A stretch of 64,000 nucleotides of DNA, taken from NCBI GenBank assembly GCA_036924085.1, contig JAVGWX010000005.1, positions 74,868,547 through 74,932,546 on the forward strand, read 5' to 3'. The position numbers were made by a program, and so were the translations under genes. Shown one piece after another: positions 22,601 through 33,624 of this stretch (within the stretch, counting starts at the first letter, position 1; each line of letters begins with the position of its first letter). The notes under the pieces are model-generated. The model saw only the letters and a program-made list of their open reading frames with translations. It was not told the DNA's origin and did not search any database. Origin of the DNA: Ariolimax columbianus. Taxonomy: Eukaryota; Mollusca; Gastropoda; Stylommatophora; Arionidae.

Positions 22601-22911
22601 GACCGAGCCGGTATTATAGATTTTGATTGTATCGTCATGTGTGAATCTTGGGCTTAGAATCTCTTGGCGGCGCCCATTTCCTCTCCAAGCTGTGTTGTGG
22701 ACCAACATCTGCATTTGACCTGGAGGAGCCAATCCCTCTAGAAGAGCCTAAAGCCTCGCGGTTCTAGTTTCCAGTGTGCACCCCGAGGAGGTGAGGTTGG
22801 CTTGAGAGTTCCCTTAATCGGCAGGCTACTCAATTTCACTTTTAATCCTTCTGAAGAAGAGCTAGACGACCCCAACACTGCTGGATTGCGATGCCGAGCA
22901 TGAACACACCT
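19659..22911 (-). mobile_element. RTE-clade LINE, near full length, inactive
   Basis: Minus strand, about 3.25 kb, the usual RTE size. 5' leader 22911-22660; endonuclease 22640-21970 (FTLGTWNVRTLSACGKMKEL, GVGMLVHKDTTSCVLG, LVVQGDWNAKIGEDM); linker 21900-21100; RT 21076-20249 (SVVFPLPKSGN, AGFRTRRSTS, HVFIDFKKVFDRVWH, MRQGCIRSPTLINVFLE, LRFADDIYGLAGTE); C-terminus 19974-19675 (VHERNWQTISLSGQ, QVCPNDLTGYGMN). Many stops and frameshifts. The 3' end has short ACTGA-type repeats, as RTE elements do. Part of its leader (near 22700-22745) recurs at 23465-23520. Confidence 0.9.
21661..21770 (-). repeat. 54-bp tandem duplication inside the RTE linker
   Basis: GTCTCAATAGCTGTCTCTTT through GGTGTGAATCTTTCTC occurs twice, so the minus frame repeats RFTPLLVLNKETAIET. 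An 18-codon in-frame duplication. Confidence 0.9.
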
Positions 22912-23243
22912 TACACACTAGTAACAGCGTTATTTAGAAACTAAGAGATCTCATTGTAAAACTCGCAAAAGGATAACATAACGTAAATCATTAGTCTTGT
23001 ATCGGCATTATTTAGCAGGTAAGAGATCTCATTGTATAACTCACAAAAGGATACATTAAGGTTAGTCTCTAGCCCTGTAACAGCGTTATTTGCTAGGTTA
23101 GAGATCGCATTGTATAACTCACAAAAGGATAACATAACGTTACTCACTGGTCTTGTAACAGCGTTATTTGGTAGGTTAGAGATCTCATTGTGTACCTCAC
23201 AAAAGAATAACATAACGCAACTCACTAGTCATGTAACAGCCAA
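22912..23243. repeat. 69-bp satellite, right array
   Basis: About five units: TAACAGCGTTATTT, AGGTTAGAGATCTCATTGTA, CTCACAAAAGGATAACATAA, CGTTACTCACTAGTC. The array continues the remnant at 19580-19658, so one array was split by the RTE insertion. Confidence 0.9.
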
Positions 23244-23629
23244 AGTGTCCGTTGTTTTGAAGCAGCACAAATGGAGGTTTGCACACACACTTGCCATTGA
23301 TACACTATGCTCTGCCAGATAGACCTTTCTTCACAGGATACGGTTGACCACTGACTGAAAGCACACGTGAAAGGGAACAGAAAAATGAGCTTCCTCGCCA
23401 CATTGATATACGCAGAAAGTCGTCGTAGTTTGGAACAATATTTTTTTTTCAGTTATCAACGTATATACATCTGCATCTGACCTGGAGGAGCCCATCCCTC
23501 CAGAAGAGCCATTGTCTCGTTTGCATGGTACTCCAAGGCATAAGACCGAAACTAATTGTAACAAAACATGGCTACCTGCCACCGGGGAGAATGTTGACTG
23601 ACTGACTCCCTGGATTACAGATTACAGAC
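23244..23629. other. Mostly unassigned; RTE leader scrap at 23465-23520
   Basis: CATCTGCATCTGACCTGGAG then GAGCCCATCCCTCCAGAAGA is nearly identical to the leader of the RTE element near 22705-22740, in the same orientation. The rest shows nothing. Confidence 0.55.
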
Positions 23630-24060
23630 ACAAGCACATTTTTTTCTGTTCTTAAGAATCGATTTCATTGCACTACGGGCATACCCATCGGTGCTCAGTC
23701 TATCCCAGTAAACGGGGCGAGTGAATACTATGTGTCTCTGTAGTTTGTTGATTTAACACTTGCCTGCTCTGTCCCATCATGCGTTCCATTTGATTTGACC
23801 CTCGTTTGATTTTAAAGTTCTGAAGTTTGTGTTATGTTGTTTCATCTAATGTGGTGTTATCATCCATAAGATTATTGGTAGACTTCAAAATAGCTCTACT
23901 ATCCATATTCAAAGTGCCAATAATGTTTGATTGAGTGGCCAAGACGTCAGCTGTTTCATTGCCCAAAACTCCAGCGTGAACAGGACAAGAGATCCACACC
24001 AGCCACTGGAGGCTTGAGGTCTCAGTAGCTGCTATCCACTCATTCCTTAGCCGTCCCTTT
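23630..24060 (-). mobile_element. RNase H-bearing LINE relic
   Basis: Aligns base by base with 36480-37020: TCTTAAGAA, CACTACGGGCATACCCATCG, CAGTCTATCCCAGTAAACGG, TAGACTTCAAAATAG, and CAAAACTCCAGCGTGAACAG. The 36480 copy retains the RNase H block GHAGVPGNERAHTL, so this one is the same family, more decayed. Confidence 0.65.
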
Positions 24061-24179
24061 CTTGCGAAGAACGGTTGCAGAGAAAACCATTTTCTCGTGG
24101 CCGGAACTCAGGAATAAAAACATATAGAGAGCATCTGCTTCAGCTTTATGTTTCAAGGGGAATCAAATGTACAAAAAGA

Positions 24180-24400
24180 CGATATTAATGATGGTGATGA
24201 TGCAAGCTTAAATTTATGAAAAATGAGAAAGCTGCAGGAAAAAAAAATGGGATCTCATCATAACTCATGAAGCAGACATCCCAACCCCGGAGATGCAAGA
24301 CCAGTTTTTCAAGACAGTATTGGAACAAGGAAACAATCCCAAAAGATATAAAAAGTGATCCTTCTGTTAATATCAAAGGAGCACCAAGGCGGTAGTCCGG
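24180..24400 (+). pseudogene. RTE-like LINE fragment before RT
   Basis: Reading + with frameshifts: MKNEKAAGK, then TSFSRQYWNKETIPKDIKSD. This matches the conserved N-terminal RT region of RTE-like LINEs (K-G-KAAG-D, FF-..WN-E-IP-DWK). Short and truncated at both ends. Confidence 0.55.
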
Positions 24401-24404
24401 TCTG

Positions 24405-24745
24405 GTACAACATACTGACCAGGACGTCGCGTTAGGGTCAGGCACAATATGTGGACCAAGACCACTATCTCTCTTCCATGTAGCGTTCTCTGGAAAGAAG
24501 CTCTTTTCTAGGCAGTCTGGCTGACAAGATGTGGATCGACGTTATCCCCGTAGTAATGATCGTCACGCAGATGAAGTTAAACATAGCACAACCACCTAGA
24601 TGTCTGCAATCCACCTTCATCAGCACGCTAAGGAAGCGAGGAAAGCTACTGCAACCCGCTACTTAACGCCATTTTTATTGTGCAAAACAAAGTAAACTTG
24701 CTGATTGGAGGCGTTAAACAACAACAACAACAACAACAGCAGATC
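24405..24745 (+). mobile_element. CAA-tailed SINE-like repeat, longest copy
   Basis: Begins near ACATACTGACCAGGACGTCG and GGGTCAGGCACAATATGTGG, passes CCACCTTCATCAGCACGCTA and GCAACCCGCTACTTAACGCC, and ends in (CAA)n at about 24717-24738. Relatives at 19446 and 32445; more distant kin at 37090 and 41205. No coding potential. No A or B box recognised, so its origin is unclear. Confidence 0.65.
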
Positions 24746-25235
24746 AGAGAAAAAATATCTGGCTACACGAAGTCTTCACGAGGCGTGTCCTTTAAATCCA
24801 CTGGCACGACCAGATTTCCAACAGTGAAGCAATTGGACGTACTCAACCTGTAGACAGTGCCTCAAAATTTGATCGTTATTGCCTCTCCCTGGGGAAGTCT
24901 CAGCGATGCTGTGGGGTTGAGGAACGGGAAGAAGCCGTGTGTATCCTGCAGACGTCCTCGGCGCCGCCCTCGCAACATCTGGCTAAACTAGATAGATATC
25001 CACCTCTCCAACAGAACTGCAGGCCCCCTGGGACACCGCCATCAGACGTGGTCATGGACATGGTCATTCGACGCGACGGCCCTAGTCGTCTTAGCGTACT
25101 ATTGATTGATTGAAATGTGGAGTGGAATAACCCACATGGCAGCGAACACAGGTGTGGTCCTGACAAGATTAATTATTGAGCATGCATTAGATGGGAAGAA
25201 AAACAAGCAGAAATCTGAACCGAAAGACCCTGTAC
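24746..25235. other. No gene seen
   Basis: A GC-richer patch (24880-25100) has an Arg-rich plus-strand look but no motif. Unassigned. Confidence 0.4.
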
Positions 25236-25246
25236 AGATCAAATAG

Positions 25247-25408
25247 ACCTGTCGAAGACGGATGTGTCGGATCAAAAGATGCAAATATCGCAGTAAAACT
25301 GTAAACTAGCGACACAACGCATTCAATTCTCCGGACTACATCCTGCTACTTGCAAAACCCTGTTTAGAACTTGTATGGGAAATTGAGAACGAACTTAGAA
25401 GAAGAAGA
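25247..25408 (+). mobile_element. (GAA)n-tailed retroposon, short form
   Basis: Perfect 11-bp duplication AGATCAAATAG at 25236-25246 and 25409-25419. Starts ACCTGTCGAAGACGGATGTG and ends GAACTTAGAAGAAGAAGA. At 162 bp it lacks the first 200 bp of the 5484 copy. Confidence 0.88.
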
Positions 25409-25424
25409 AGATCAAATAGTAACT

Positions 25425-25905
25425 CTCAGAATTATCATACAACAAGGAGGGGAGTGACAGACACATCAAAATATTAACTTGATCGATTTCGAAAAGGGAT
25501 TCAATAGTACAAAATAGTTATTAGGAAAAAACTCAAACATTGTGCAATACTAGAGAAAATATATAAGAATTATGCAAGAATTCTATGCAGAATAGTCTTC
25601 AAAGGGAAATTGTCAAAATCATCTACATGGGTCAGACAAGGATTGCCTATTATATCCAACAATCTTTCGCATGGATATGGATACAGGAGATGCGGCAAAC
25701 AACGGAGAGTAGGAAAAATGGAATACAGTGTACATTGAATAAGCAACTGGCTGATCTCTATTATACAAATGATAAATACGGGCTGTCGCATGAGCTGCAG
25801 GACATATACGAAAAGATAGACACACTAACATACGAAGCAGCAAATGTGGACCTGCAGATTAGTGAACAAAACAAAGGAAATGGTTATTATTTTATTGGAA
25901 ATTAC
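25425..25905 (+). pseudogene. LINE family K, RT palm fragment
   Basis: With several frameshifts: LIDFEKGFNS (RT box A region), a QGCLLSPTIF-like block near 25630, then GIQCTLNKQLADLYYTND, where FADD has decayed, and LQISEQNKG. 31080-31460 carries the same stretch. Degenerate and truncated at both ends. Confidence 0.65.
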
Positions 25906-27520
25906 TCCCACAACTAACTTTTCCCAAATCAACTTGTGCCACATTGCGTAGTTTTGACGTCACTTCATAACTATAGTCGCAGATCGACATTTGACACGTC
26001 ACTTGCAATCAGTTCAGATGCATTCATTACACCTTTAATAATTAGTGAATACGCGTTTTTTAAATCTCAAAATGTAAACAGGACTTCTTCATTTGAACCG
26101 TTACATTCAAGCTAAATGAATATTTTTGATTGCGTCTTCAACGTAGGTGTTTGTATATTCAAGACAAAATTACAGCTATTATTGAAGAGGAATGGGTTGA
26201 GAGAGGGTAGGGGAGGGGAATATCCTTTAATTTTTAAACAGCTGTTGTTTATTTCGTATTGTATAGTTTGAACGACAGATAGATCTTCGGCACGGGTATT
26301 CCTATGAACAAGTAAAACAGTCCCATGTAAATTAATGATCAGATAATTGAAGATATCTAAAGCTTTAACTTTCTGGAAAGTAACATAGACAAAGACAGAG
26401 GTACAAACCAAAATGTTAACGTTAGAATTATCAAGACTAGATATGATTTTAGGTTTATTCTTTCATGCCTTGCGGCGACATTCTCCCTAGAGGATTAGAG
26501 AAGATAAATCACGAGTGTAAAGACAGTCCTGTTGTATGGCTCAGAATCATGTCTTAGAAAAATCAGATAGTCTGTTGATAGCAAATGTTTATAGAGAATA
26601 AACGAGAGTACAGAGATTTGGTCAAAAGTGGAAGTGCCAGGTCGGGAGTACAGATACCAAATTCCAACTATATGGACCAACGTTGGATTTGTCGTTAAGA
26701 AAAAAGAATACAAAGGAAAAATAGCTAACGAATAATAAGACGTAGAATGTGTACAACTATAGAGCTACATCAATTATCAGTATTATTACACATGACCAGG
26801 GCTTTAAAAAAGCGATGGTCTGCTCGTCTGTGACGAGTAAAAATGTTTTCTTGAGGAACAAAATATACAAAAAGTTTGTTGTACGTTAAATAAGTTAATC
26901 TTATAATCGTTTCTACATAACGACTCTCTCACGATTATTAAATGATATTACGATTCTAATAGATTGCAAATACCACATTTTAAACCTACTAAAGCTATTT
27001 ATAATTGATACTTCAGTGCTAAAACCACCAAGCCTTTTCAAGGACAGAAATGCGATGCCCCCGACAGCAGTGCATTTTTTCTTAAGAAGAAATAAGGCTA
27101 ATAATGTGTAAGTAATACAATATATTTTGGTTTGCTATGCATTGTTATATAGACATAAAAGTGAATGAGTGCCTAGTTTAAATTTGTTAATATAAATTGC
27201 ATGACTGTAATTAGACCATGCTGACTGGTGACATTTTTGACTGACTGGTGAGCAGCCCTAAAAATTGTCATGCCATGCACATGACATGCTATTCGTCAAT
27301 TACAGAAAGAAACTGATCACCTATGAGTCTGTCTGTGAGGGGAATGCAATGATATCAATTTATTTAACATAAAATACCGTTTGAACAACAGGGAGATGTC
27401 TTGAGGCGGAATCTCCCCAAAGATGTACCTAGCCAAGGCCTAGCAAGTCCCAAGAATGAAATCAACTATCAATAATCAAATGAGAGTATGAAAGGTAGGT
27501 AGACCAAGGAAAACTATGGG
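25906..27520. other. Largely unassigned, AT-rich
   Basis: 26490-26720 (+) has a weak LINE C-terminal look (VKTVLLYGSESCLRKI), perhaps family K. Otherwise I see nothing: no coherent frame, tandem repeat or RNA gene. Confidence 0.4.
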
Positions 27521-27532
27521 CGGTGACATTCT

Positions 27533-28091
27533 TCTTCTTCTTCTTCCTCGTTTGTCTTCAGACCTCAACAATGACTCTAACGAAGGCAACAGTCGACTCA
27601 AGGCTCTGTACACTTCAATACAGTTTCTCGTGGAAGGACACTGGCTGTTGCCAAATGCTATTTCTTTTGTCGGTATACAGTGGACAGGACTGCAAAATAT
27701 GTTCTGCCTTCATGGGGGATGTGGCGCAGGCCCAAAGGTTTGTAGTACCAATCTTGAACTTGTTGTACAGATTACAATTAAGTCTGTTGTGACATGTGCG
27801 TAGCCGGAGAATGATCACCTGGTCTCGCCTGGAGAATTGATGGTAGGCATCGTTTTCTATGTGGCCAGGGTGGTCTTTTTTTCCATTTTGCTCTGTACGT
27901 TGCCCTAATGAAAGCTTTAGTCTCATTGTATGTGATTTCTGTATCACTCTGCTGCAGAATTCCTCCCTCTCTGGCGAGTCTGTCCGCCTCCTCATTGCCT
28001 GGAATGTCGCAGTTGACTGGTATCCACTGGATTATGCGTTTTTTGAAGATCTGGGACAGGCGTTCAAGCGAGTCTGCCAGAGAACCAAATT
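27533..28091 (-). mobile_element. LINE family H, 5'-truncated copy with target duplication
   Basis: Flanked by the 11-bp duplication GGTGACATTCT (27522-27532 and 28092-28102). On the minus strand it starts inside RNase H, has GHIENDAYHQFSRRDQVIIL, RTCHNRLNCNLYNKFKIGTT, then KAEHILQSCPLY (knuckle), and ends in (GAA)n at 27533. The main 126-codon frame is 27995-27615, with a frame change at its start. Diverged from the 60130 copy. Confidence 0.85.
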
Positions 28092-28249
28092 GGTGACATT
28101 CTAGTTGTGATTTCAGCCCACATTAGACAAAGATACGCTCCTGTCAACTACACACACACAGTCTGTTTGATTATTTCAGCGCGCGTAGGATACCAAAGTA
28201 CATTCGGTAACCTGGTCTAGATTCTTGAGCAGCGCCGAAATGCATTTAG

Positions 28250-28765
28250 TCCAGAAAGTAGTTACAGTTAGGCCAACCACCTAGATGAGCTTAGTTCAGA
28301 CAAAGGTTGAAGTCTGAGCCAACCATCTGGATGATCTTAGTCCAGACAAAGGTTGAAGTCTGAGCCAACCACCTAGATGACCTTAGTTCAGACAAAGGTT
28401 GAAGTCTGAACCAAACCTGGATGACCTTAGTCCAGACAAAGGTTGAAGTCTGAGCCAACCACCTAGATGACCTTAGTTCAGACAAAGGTTGAAGTCTGAG
28501 CCAACCACCTGGATGACCTTAGTCTAGACAACGGTTGAAGTCTGAGCCAACCATATGGATGACCTTAGTTCAGAAAGCAGTTACAATCTGAGCAAACAAC
28601 ATGGATGACCATAGTCCAGACAAAGGTTGAAGTCTGAGCCAACCACCTAGATGACCTTAGTCCATACAAAGGTTGAAGTCTGAGCCAACCACCTAGATGA
28701 CCTTAGTTCAGACAAAGGTTGAAGTCTGAGCCAACCACCTGGATGACCTTAGTCTAGACAAAGAA
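28250..28765. repeat. 46-bp minisatellite, about 11 units
   Basis: Unit CCAACCACCTAGATGACCTT plus AGTTCAGACAAAGGTTGAAG and TCTGAG; differences between units are mostly single bases, with one shortened unit near 28410. Fairly homogeneous, so recent or homogenised. Confidence 0.95.
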
Positions 28766-28994
28766 ACAAAGAAAAAGAACACCGAGCAAATTACAACATT
28801 AACTATCAACATAATCTTAGTCTTAGTCGACATGTATTTTTATATGAACACATGTCTCTGTGCAGGTCTCAGCTCTGGCGTGAGCTGAACGTAGCCGAGA
28901 GGAAGACTTCCTGCTTAGCGGGCTAGGCTCGAGCAGCTTATTACTCCGTTTTGTTGGGACAAGTGCCGAGAGGGGTGGTTAACCGATGTGCGAC

Positions 28995-29168
28995 TCCATT
29001 TTAATCATTAGAGTAAAGTAGACCCGCAGCCTGTTAGGTACCGTCTTTGCTGCTCTAAACAAACCACATAAACATGGCCGGTGTTATGCCATATCACACA
29101 GTTAGTCGCCTCTTACGACATGCTCTCTGTGGGGCAGTGGTGCTATTCTTGTCCTTGTCATACTTAAC
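28995..29168 (+). repeat. Interspersed repeat R1, copy 3
   Basis: AGAGTAAAGTAGACCCGCAG, TGCTGCTCTAAACAAACCAC, GGCCGGTGTTATGCCATATC, and GCCTCTTACGACATGCTCTC, closest to the copy at 18135. Confidence 0.75.
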
Positions 29169-29445
29169 GTATCTTAGCTTAACGTTTTTATACTGGTTTG
29201 AAGACTCTGTAGAGTCTGTATACAACCAGTTTAATTTACATTACCTTGCTCTAAAAGCTATGCGCATCCAATTTATTCTTAATGCATTAACTGTCTCTGC
29301 CTCCACTACCTCCTGTGGCAATGCATTACAAGCATTCACCACTCTCTGACTAAAAATATATTTCCTAATATCTAATCTGGACCTCTCCTTAGTTAATTTG
29401 TAGCTATGCCCACTTGGTCTTGTGGGTTGCTGTATTTTACACGAA
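29165..29445 (-). mobile_element. 3' end of CR1-like LINE
   Basis: Minus strand gives the C-terminal codons (YKLTKERS-like, then VNACNALPQEVVEAETVNAL) and the 3' UTR GGTTGTATACAGACTCTACA...AAACCAGTATAAAAACGTTA. Compare the intact end at 46860-47110. 5'-truncated. Confidence 0.8.
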
Positions 29446-29576
29446 GTCCCCGGCGGATAAAATTAAATAGATCTACAGTTCTGGAAACGGATATTGAAAC
29501 ATCGTGAAGAGTGAAGCAGTTAGTAAACAGCTTCTCCCGTCAGATGAGATTCTGCTTCATGTTTTAGAGTTATACT

Positions 29577-29745
29577 ATGCCGAAGACGGATGTGTCGGAC
29601 CGAAAGGTGCAAATATCGCAGTCAAACTGTAAACTAGCGACACGACGCAAATCCGTTCTCCGGACTACATCCTGCTACTTGCAAAGCCCTGTTCAGGGCT
29701 TAGTAGCGGGAGATTGAGAATTAACGCAGAAGAAGAAGAAAAAGA
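29577..29745 (+). mobile_element. (GAA)n-tailed retroposon, short form
   Basis: Perfect 11-bp duplication AGAGTTATACT at 29566-29576 and 29746-29756. Begins ATGCCGAAGACGGATGTGTC and ends TTAACGCAGAAGAAGAAG, the same ACGCAGAAGAAGAAG as the LINE H copy at 60130. 169 bp. Confidence 0.9.
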
Positions 29746-29756
29746 AGAGTTATACT

Positions 29757-30229
29757 TACGTCCGTGAGTGTGAGTCACCAGCTGTGTATGTATAAGAGAA
29801 ACTGTTAACGCAAGAACCGCTACCAAGAACCACTTGATGCTGAGTTGTCTGGACCAGGCCTTAAACTAGGGTTACCGATATCCTCTGTATATCTGACACA
29901 ACTTTGGTTTTTTATGTCGCAGTTAAAGGTTCATAAATGTAACACGTCCATGATCTGATGATGATTGCACCGATAATAGACATGATTGACATAAAGTGCT
30001 GAAACGCGTGTAGAAAGTAACGTTTAAAGAATGACATTAATGATGCATTTGTTAACAACACGCAAACTATTGTTGACATTCTTTTGTATTAAATTTCTAA
30101 TTCGACAATATAAAGTTGAAACTTGTCATAAAAAAAAAAATTCATAGCCCTCCTGTTTTATTTAAAATTAGCAGTGGGGTCGACGTTGTGCAGGATAGTT
30201 ATGTAAGAATTGCGTTTTTAGCGCCTTCG
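29757..30229. other. No gene seen
   Basis: AT-rich, unassigned. Confidence 0.4.
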
Positions 30230-30660
30230 TGACACGCACCTCTATCCTGTCCCACACCCTACTACACTCCCCTACCCATAACCTGTCCATTCTACTCCTG
30301 TCTATTATCTAACCGAATTCTCTTCTCCTTTCATCTCGCCGATTTATTTGTCCATCAACTCGACCATATGGCTTCCCACTCAACTCGACCGCCCATCCCC
30401 ACCCACCATTTTTCGGACTCATCTATCTTTTTCACAAGTCGAAAAGCCCTCAATCCAAAATCCCACTCGCTCTCAACCCAGGCTTTCTGTAATTCCGTTC
30501 CCATCACTTCCCCGCTCACACAAACTGTCATCCTCCCCGCTCATTTGTTACCTCCCCTAAACCCCTCTTTTCCCCTTCCCGTCAATTCATCCCATCCCCC
30601 TTTGTCTTTTTCGACATTCACTCCCCCCCCCCCCCCCCCCCCACACACTCCTGGAAAAAT
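30230..30660. repeat. C-rich, G-poor tract with poly-C run
   Basis: About 430 bases dominated by C and T, ending in a run of about 21 C (near 30621-30642). The plus-strand ORFs (Pro/Ser/Thr) follow from composition. The minus strand could form G-quadruplexes. Confidence 0.8.
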
Positions 30661-31079
30661 TCAGATCACATTGTGTATCTAATTAACTTTCAATGAATGC
30701 ATTCGACTCATTTTATTTTGCAATTCTTGTTTCAGTTTTGGAATTCAGAAAACGTATAACTAAGTCAAACACACGTTACAGTATAGATGTCCAATGAAAT
30801 TTGAACGTACCATTTACACATGCGCATTAGACTTCCAGTCAAGCAAATTTGGTCGTGGGGTTACCATTCATATTTCTCTATACTGCCTTTGCAAATCTTT
30901 CGAAGAATAAATACAATTTTCTGTCCTATCTTTGTAAAGCCTAAATAGCCAGTAATGTTACAAAGATCATTAAAGGTAGTTATACCAAATTTGGTTCAGA
31001 TCGGTGGATCAGTTAAGAATTGTATAAGGAATATATTTTTAAAAACACTGAAACATAATTGCATCCTTATGTAGATAAA
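30661..31079. other. No gene seen
   Basis: Unassigned AT-rich sequence. Confidence 0.4.
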
Positions 31080-31460
31080 TATATGTGTGAGGTGTGGATA
31101 TATTTCAATACAATATATCATAATTATACAAGATTCCTACAAAGAGGAGGTACAAAAGCAAAGTAAAGAGCGGTTTGTAATTGAAATTGAGATCAGTCAG
31201 AGATGTCTACTATCTCCAACAATCTTCATAGCGATTATGGATTGTGCGATGCGACAAACAACAGATGGCAGAAAAACTGGAAAAATATGTATATTGTGCA
31301 GTATAAATCTCTTCTGGAAGACCAAGATTTTGCAGATGATCTAAAGTTGATAGCGTATAAACTGCTATACATACTATCATAGATGGACTAACAGAGGACG
31401 TAACAGCTGCTAGATTACAGATCAGTGTACAAAACAAAGCTACATAAATTATAATAAAAA
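31080..31460 (+). pseudogene. LINE family K, RT palm fragment
   Basis: QDSYKEEVQKQSKERFVIE, then RCLLSPTIFIAIMDCAMRQT (RT box with the SPTIF core) and TDGRKTGK. In the next frame, EDQDFADDLKLIAYKLL-like codons contain the catalytic FADD (near 31320). One frameshift separates the boxes. Truncated at both ends. Confidence 0.75.
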
Positions 31461-31734
31461 CGAAACTAAAAGATCCCATAAAGATTAATCCTTCATATGT
31501 TTTTGTTGAAATGTGATGCATAGTTTACAAATGCTTATAGCCCCACAAAAAGGAAGTGCGTCTTCGAATTGTGTGCTATGATTAATTACAATAGCAAAGT
31601 TTTTTGCATAACGATAATGCTAGCCTCATGCACAACTCTCTTCGGTTAGCTTCATGACATGGGTGGAAGATTAGTGGGCAAATTGTTTAAACCCAGGTAT
31701 AGCTCATAAAGACTGCTTGCCAGATAATTAAAAA

Positions 31735-31965
31735 AGTGCGTGCCTAATTTTACCTATCCTGGTAGTAGCCTTCACAAAGATTGGCAAACGGTCCAAGATC
31801 AGCTTTTAACTTGTGTTCGCTCGCTCAATATGAAACTTTGCAGCGTTATCAATGGAAGTACGATTAGACTGTTGAACACTAATGTAAAATCAATCCCACT
31901 GAAAAACTCGAACATAAGGCATGTAACTGCATCCATAAATGCTGCAGCAGAGCCAGTGAAATAAC
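31735..31965 (+). pseudogene. LINE family K, post-RT fragment
   Basis: FTYPGSSLHKDWQTVQD, then IRLLNTNVKSIPLKNSNIRH matches the (Y)LGS...NTNVKSVLLYG...ETW region after the RT. Probably the continuation of the insertion at 31080. Confidence 0.6.
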
Positions 31966-32444
31966 AACTTCAACCAAGCGAGCAATCCTTTCCTACAGTA
32001 TCCAGGATCTCCCCAGACCCTCATTTCGCTCGTCGGTGACCTTTGTCCCAAATACACTAACCTAATATATTTAAAAACAATGGTTGAGCAGAGAACGGCG
32101 TATGAATCGGTCAACTAGTGAAGGGCGCGGTGATTTGGTTTGAAGGGACGCAGATTCGTTGACCTAGCTCTCTTAAATGAGTCCATCTAAAACCAGGATC
32201 ATAACAAAGCTAGACGACTGGAGGTGAAGTCAAGTGTAGCGGGCGACCAGGGGTTAGCAAATTCTTCGCCGTGCTCCTTACGCTCCAAATCATATTGCTG
32301 ATATGCACCGCCATACCGGTTGAATCAATACGTGGTTTCCTCCGCATTGAATGTAATCCAGGCTTCACGTACAAGCGTAGGCTAACTCACTAAAGATTAA
32401 TATCCATTTGGTTACCCTGGTTTACTAGGCCAATTGGGGAGGAA
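31966..32444. other. No gene seen
   Basis: Unassigned; no repeat seen elsewhere in the window. Confidence 0.4.
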
Positions 32445-32670
32445 GACTAACGTCTGGTCAGGCAAAACATACTGGCCAAGACCCCCACCTCGGCTACCTA
32501 ACAGATGAAGCCAAGCATAGACAACCGCCTGGAAGACCCCGTTACATCTTTACCAGCACGCTCAGGATGTGAGGACATCTATTGCAACCCGCCACATAAC
32601 GTCCTTTTTAGTGAGTACAAAGAGTTATCTACTCATTGTGGGCATTTGCAAACAAACAAACACTCGGCCT
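32445..32670 (+). mobile_element. CAA-tailed SINE-like repeat
   Basis: CTGGTCAGGCAAAACATACT, ACCAGCACGCTCAGGATGTG, GCAACCCGCCACATAACGTC and GGGCATTTGCAAACAAACAA, with a decayed tail. Confidence 0.7.
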
Positions 32671-32779
32671 GTCAAAGCGGTTGTGCTTGGAGGTAAAGGG
32701 GGGGGCGGCGGGGGAGGGACTTCTGACAACACAGGGTTCAATTACAACTAAAGTAAGTCGCATGTCCTTTACAGAAAGT

Positions 32780-32987
32780 ATCTTCTTACAACCGCCACCT
32801 ATTTGGCTGATATAAGTTTCTTGGCAAGTGTGCAGTAAGGTAGGTTGCCATTACTTTCCGTACGTGGAGGAGCTTAGCCGGAAAAAAACCAGTGTCTGCT
32901 AAACTGGACACAAGCGGGAATCGAACCCGGAACGTTGGGATTGGGAATACGGAGCGAGTGCCACCCCTAGGCCACGCAGGCTCCCGC
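32780..32987 (-). mobile_element. tRNA-derived SINE, second type
   Basis: Minus strand: GCGGGAGCCTGCGTGGCCTA (A box TGGCCTAGGGG, about 32964-32974), then CCGGGTTCGATTCCCGCTTG (B box and T-arm-like stem, about 32911-32930), then a body unlike the 18965 SINE (TAGCAGACACTGG, GTACGGAAAGTAATGG). No acceptor stem, so not a tRNA gene. Confidence 0.75.
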
Positions 32988-32999
32988 AGCAATTACGAC

Positions 33000-33620
33000 T
33001 AGTGCGGCGAAAGGAGCAACTCATTGTTTTGGATTCTAACACTGTTTTCCCCGCTGAAATACACAATGAGTTCTATTGCGAGTACATCCTAGCAAGCATG
33101 AGCCGCTACGCTATAAGCTCTGGCCACGGGGAAGAAACATTGGCAAAAACGCAAAAATGGACCGTTGACGGTCATTCAGAGTCAAACCTTCGACCTGATA
33201 AGTCGTGATATAAGACACTATATCAGATAAGTACACCATTTTTTCCTTATATGTTGACATCCCCAATACTAGTATTCATCTCTTCTTCTATGATGTACTA
33301 GTTCAACATGGCTGGCATTCGTTGTCCCTGATGAAGTCCTATGGGTCGTAAAGGTTTCGTTTGTGGTATCATCTCGGTGCGTTATCTAACCATACCCATA
33401 AAAATTTTTTTGATTACATTTAATTTTAATGAACCAAATTTATTTTCATTTTTATTTTTTCTCGAACAAACTAACCTACTGCCTTGCAGTTACCACTATG
33501 AGTTACAAGGCAATGGGAGACAACCCAGAACACATAACACAACCTGGCCTGATATGACGGAGTGTGTTAGGTATGGCGCAGACGTCGGGGAAAATACTCC
33601 ATAAACAGGCATGGTAATAC
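33000..33620. other. No gene seen
   Basis: Open frames at 33002-33208 and 33341-33604 lack recognised domains. Confidence 0.4.
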
Positions 33621-33624
33621 TACA

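Noticed and set aside
32905..32987. tRNA gene on the minus strand
   Set aside because: A and B boxes and a T-arm-like stem are present but there is no acceptor pairing; the head belongs to a SINE. The same holds for 19140-19212.
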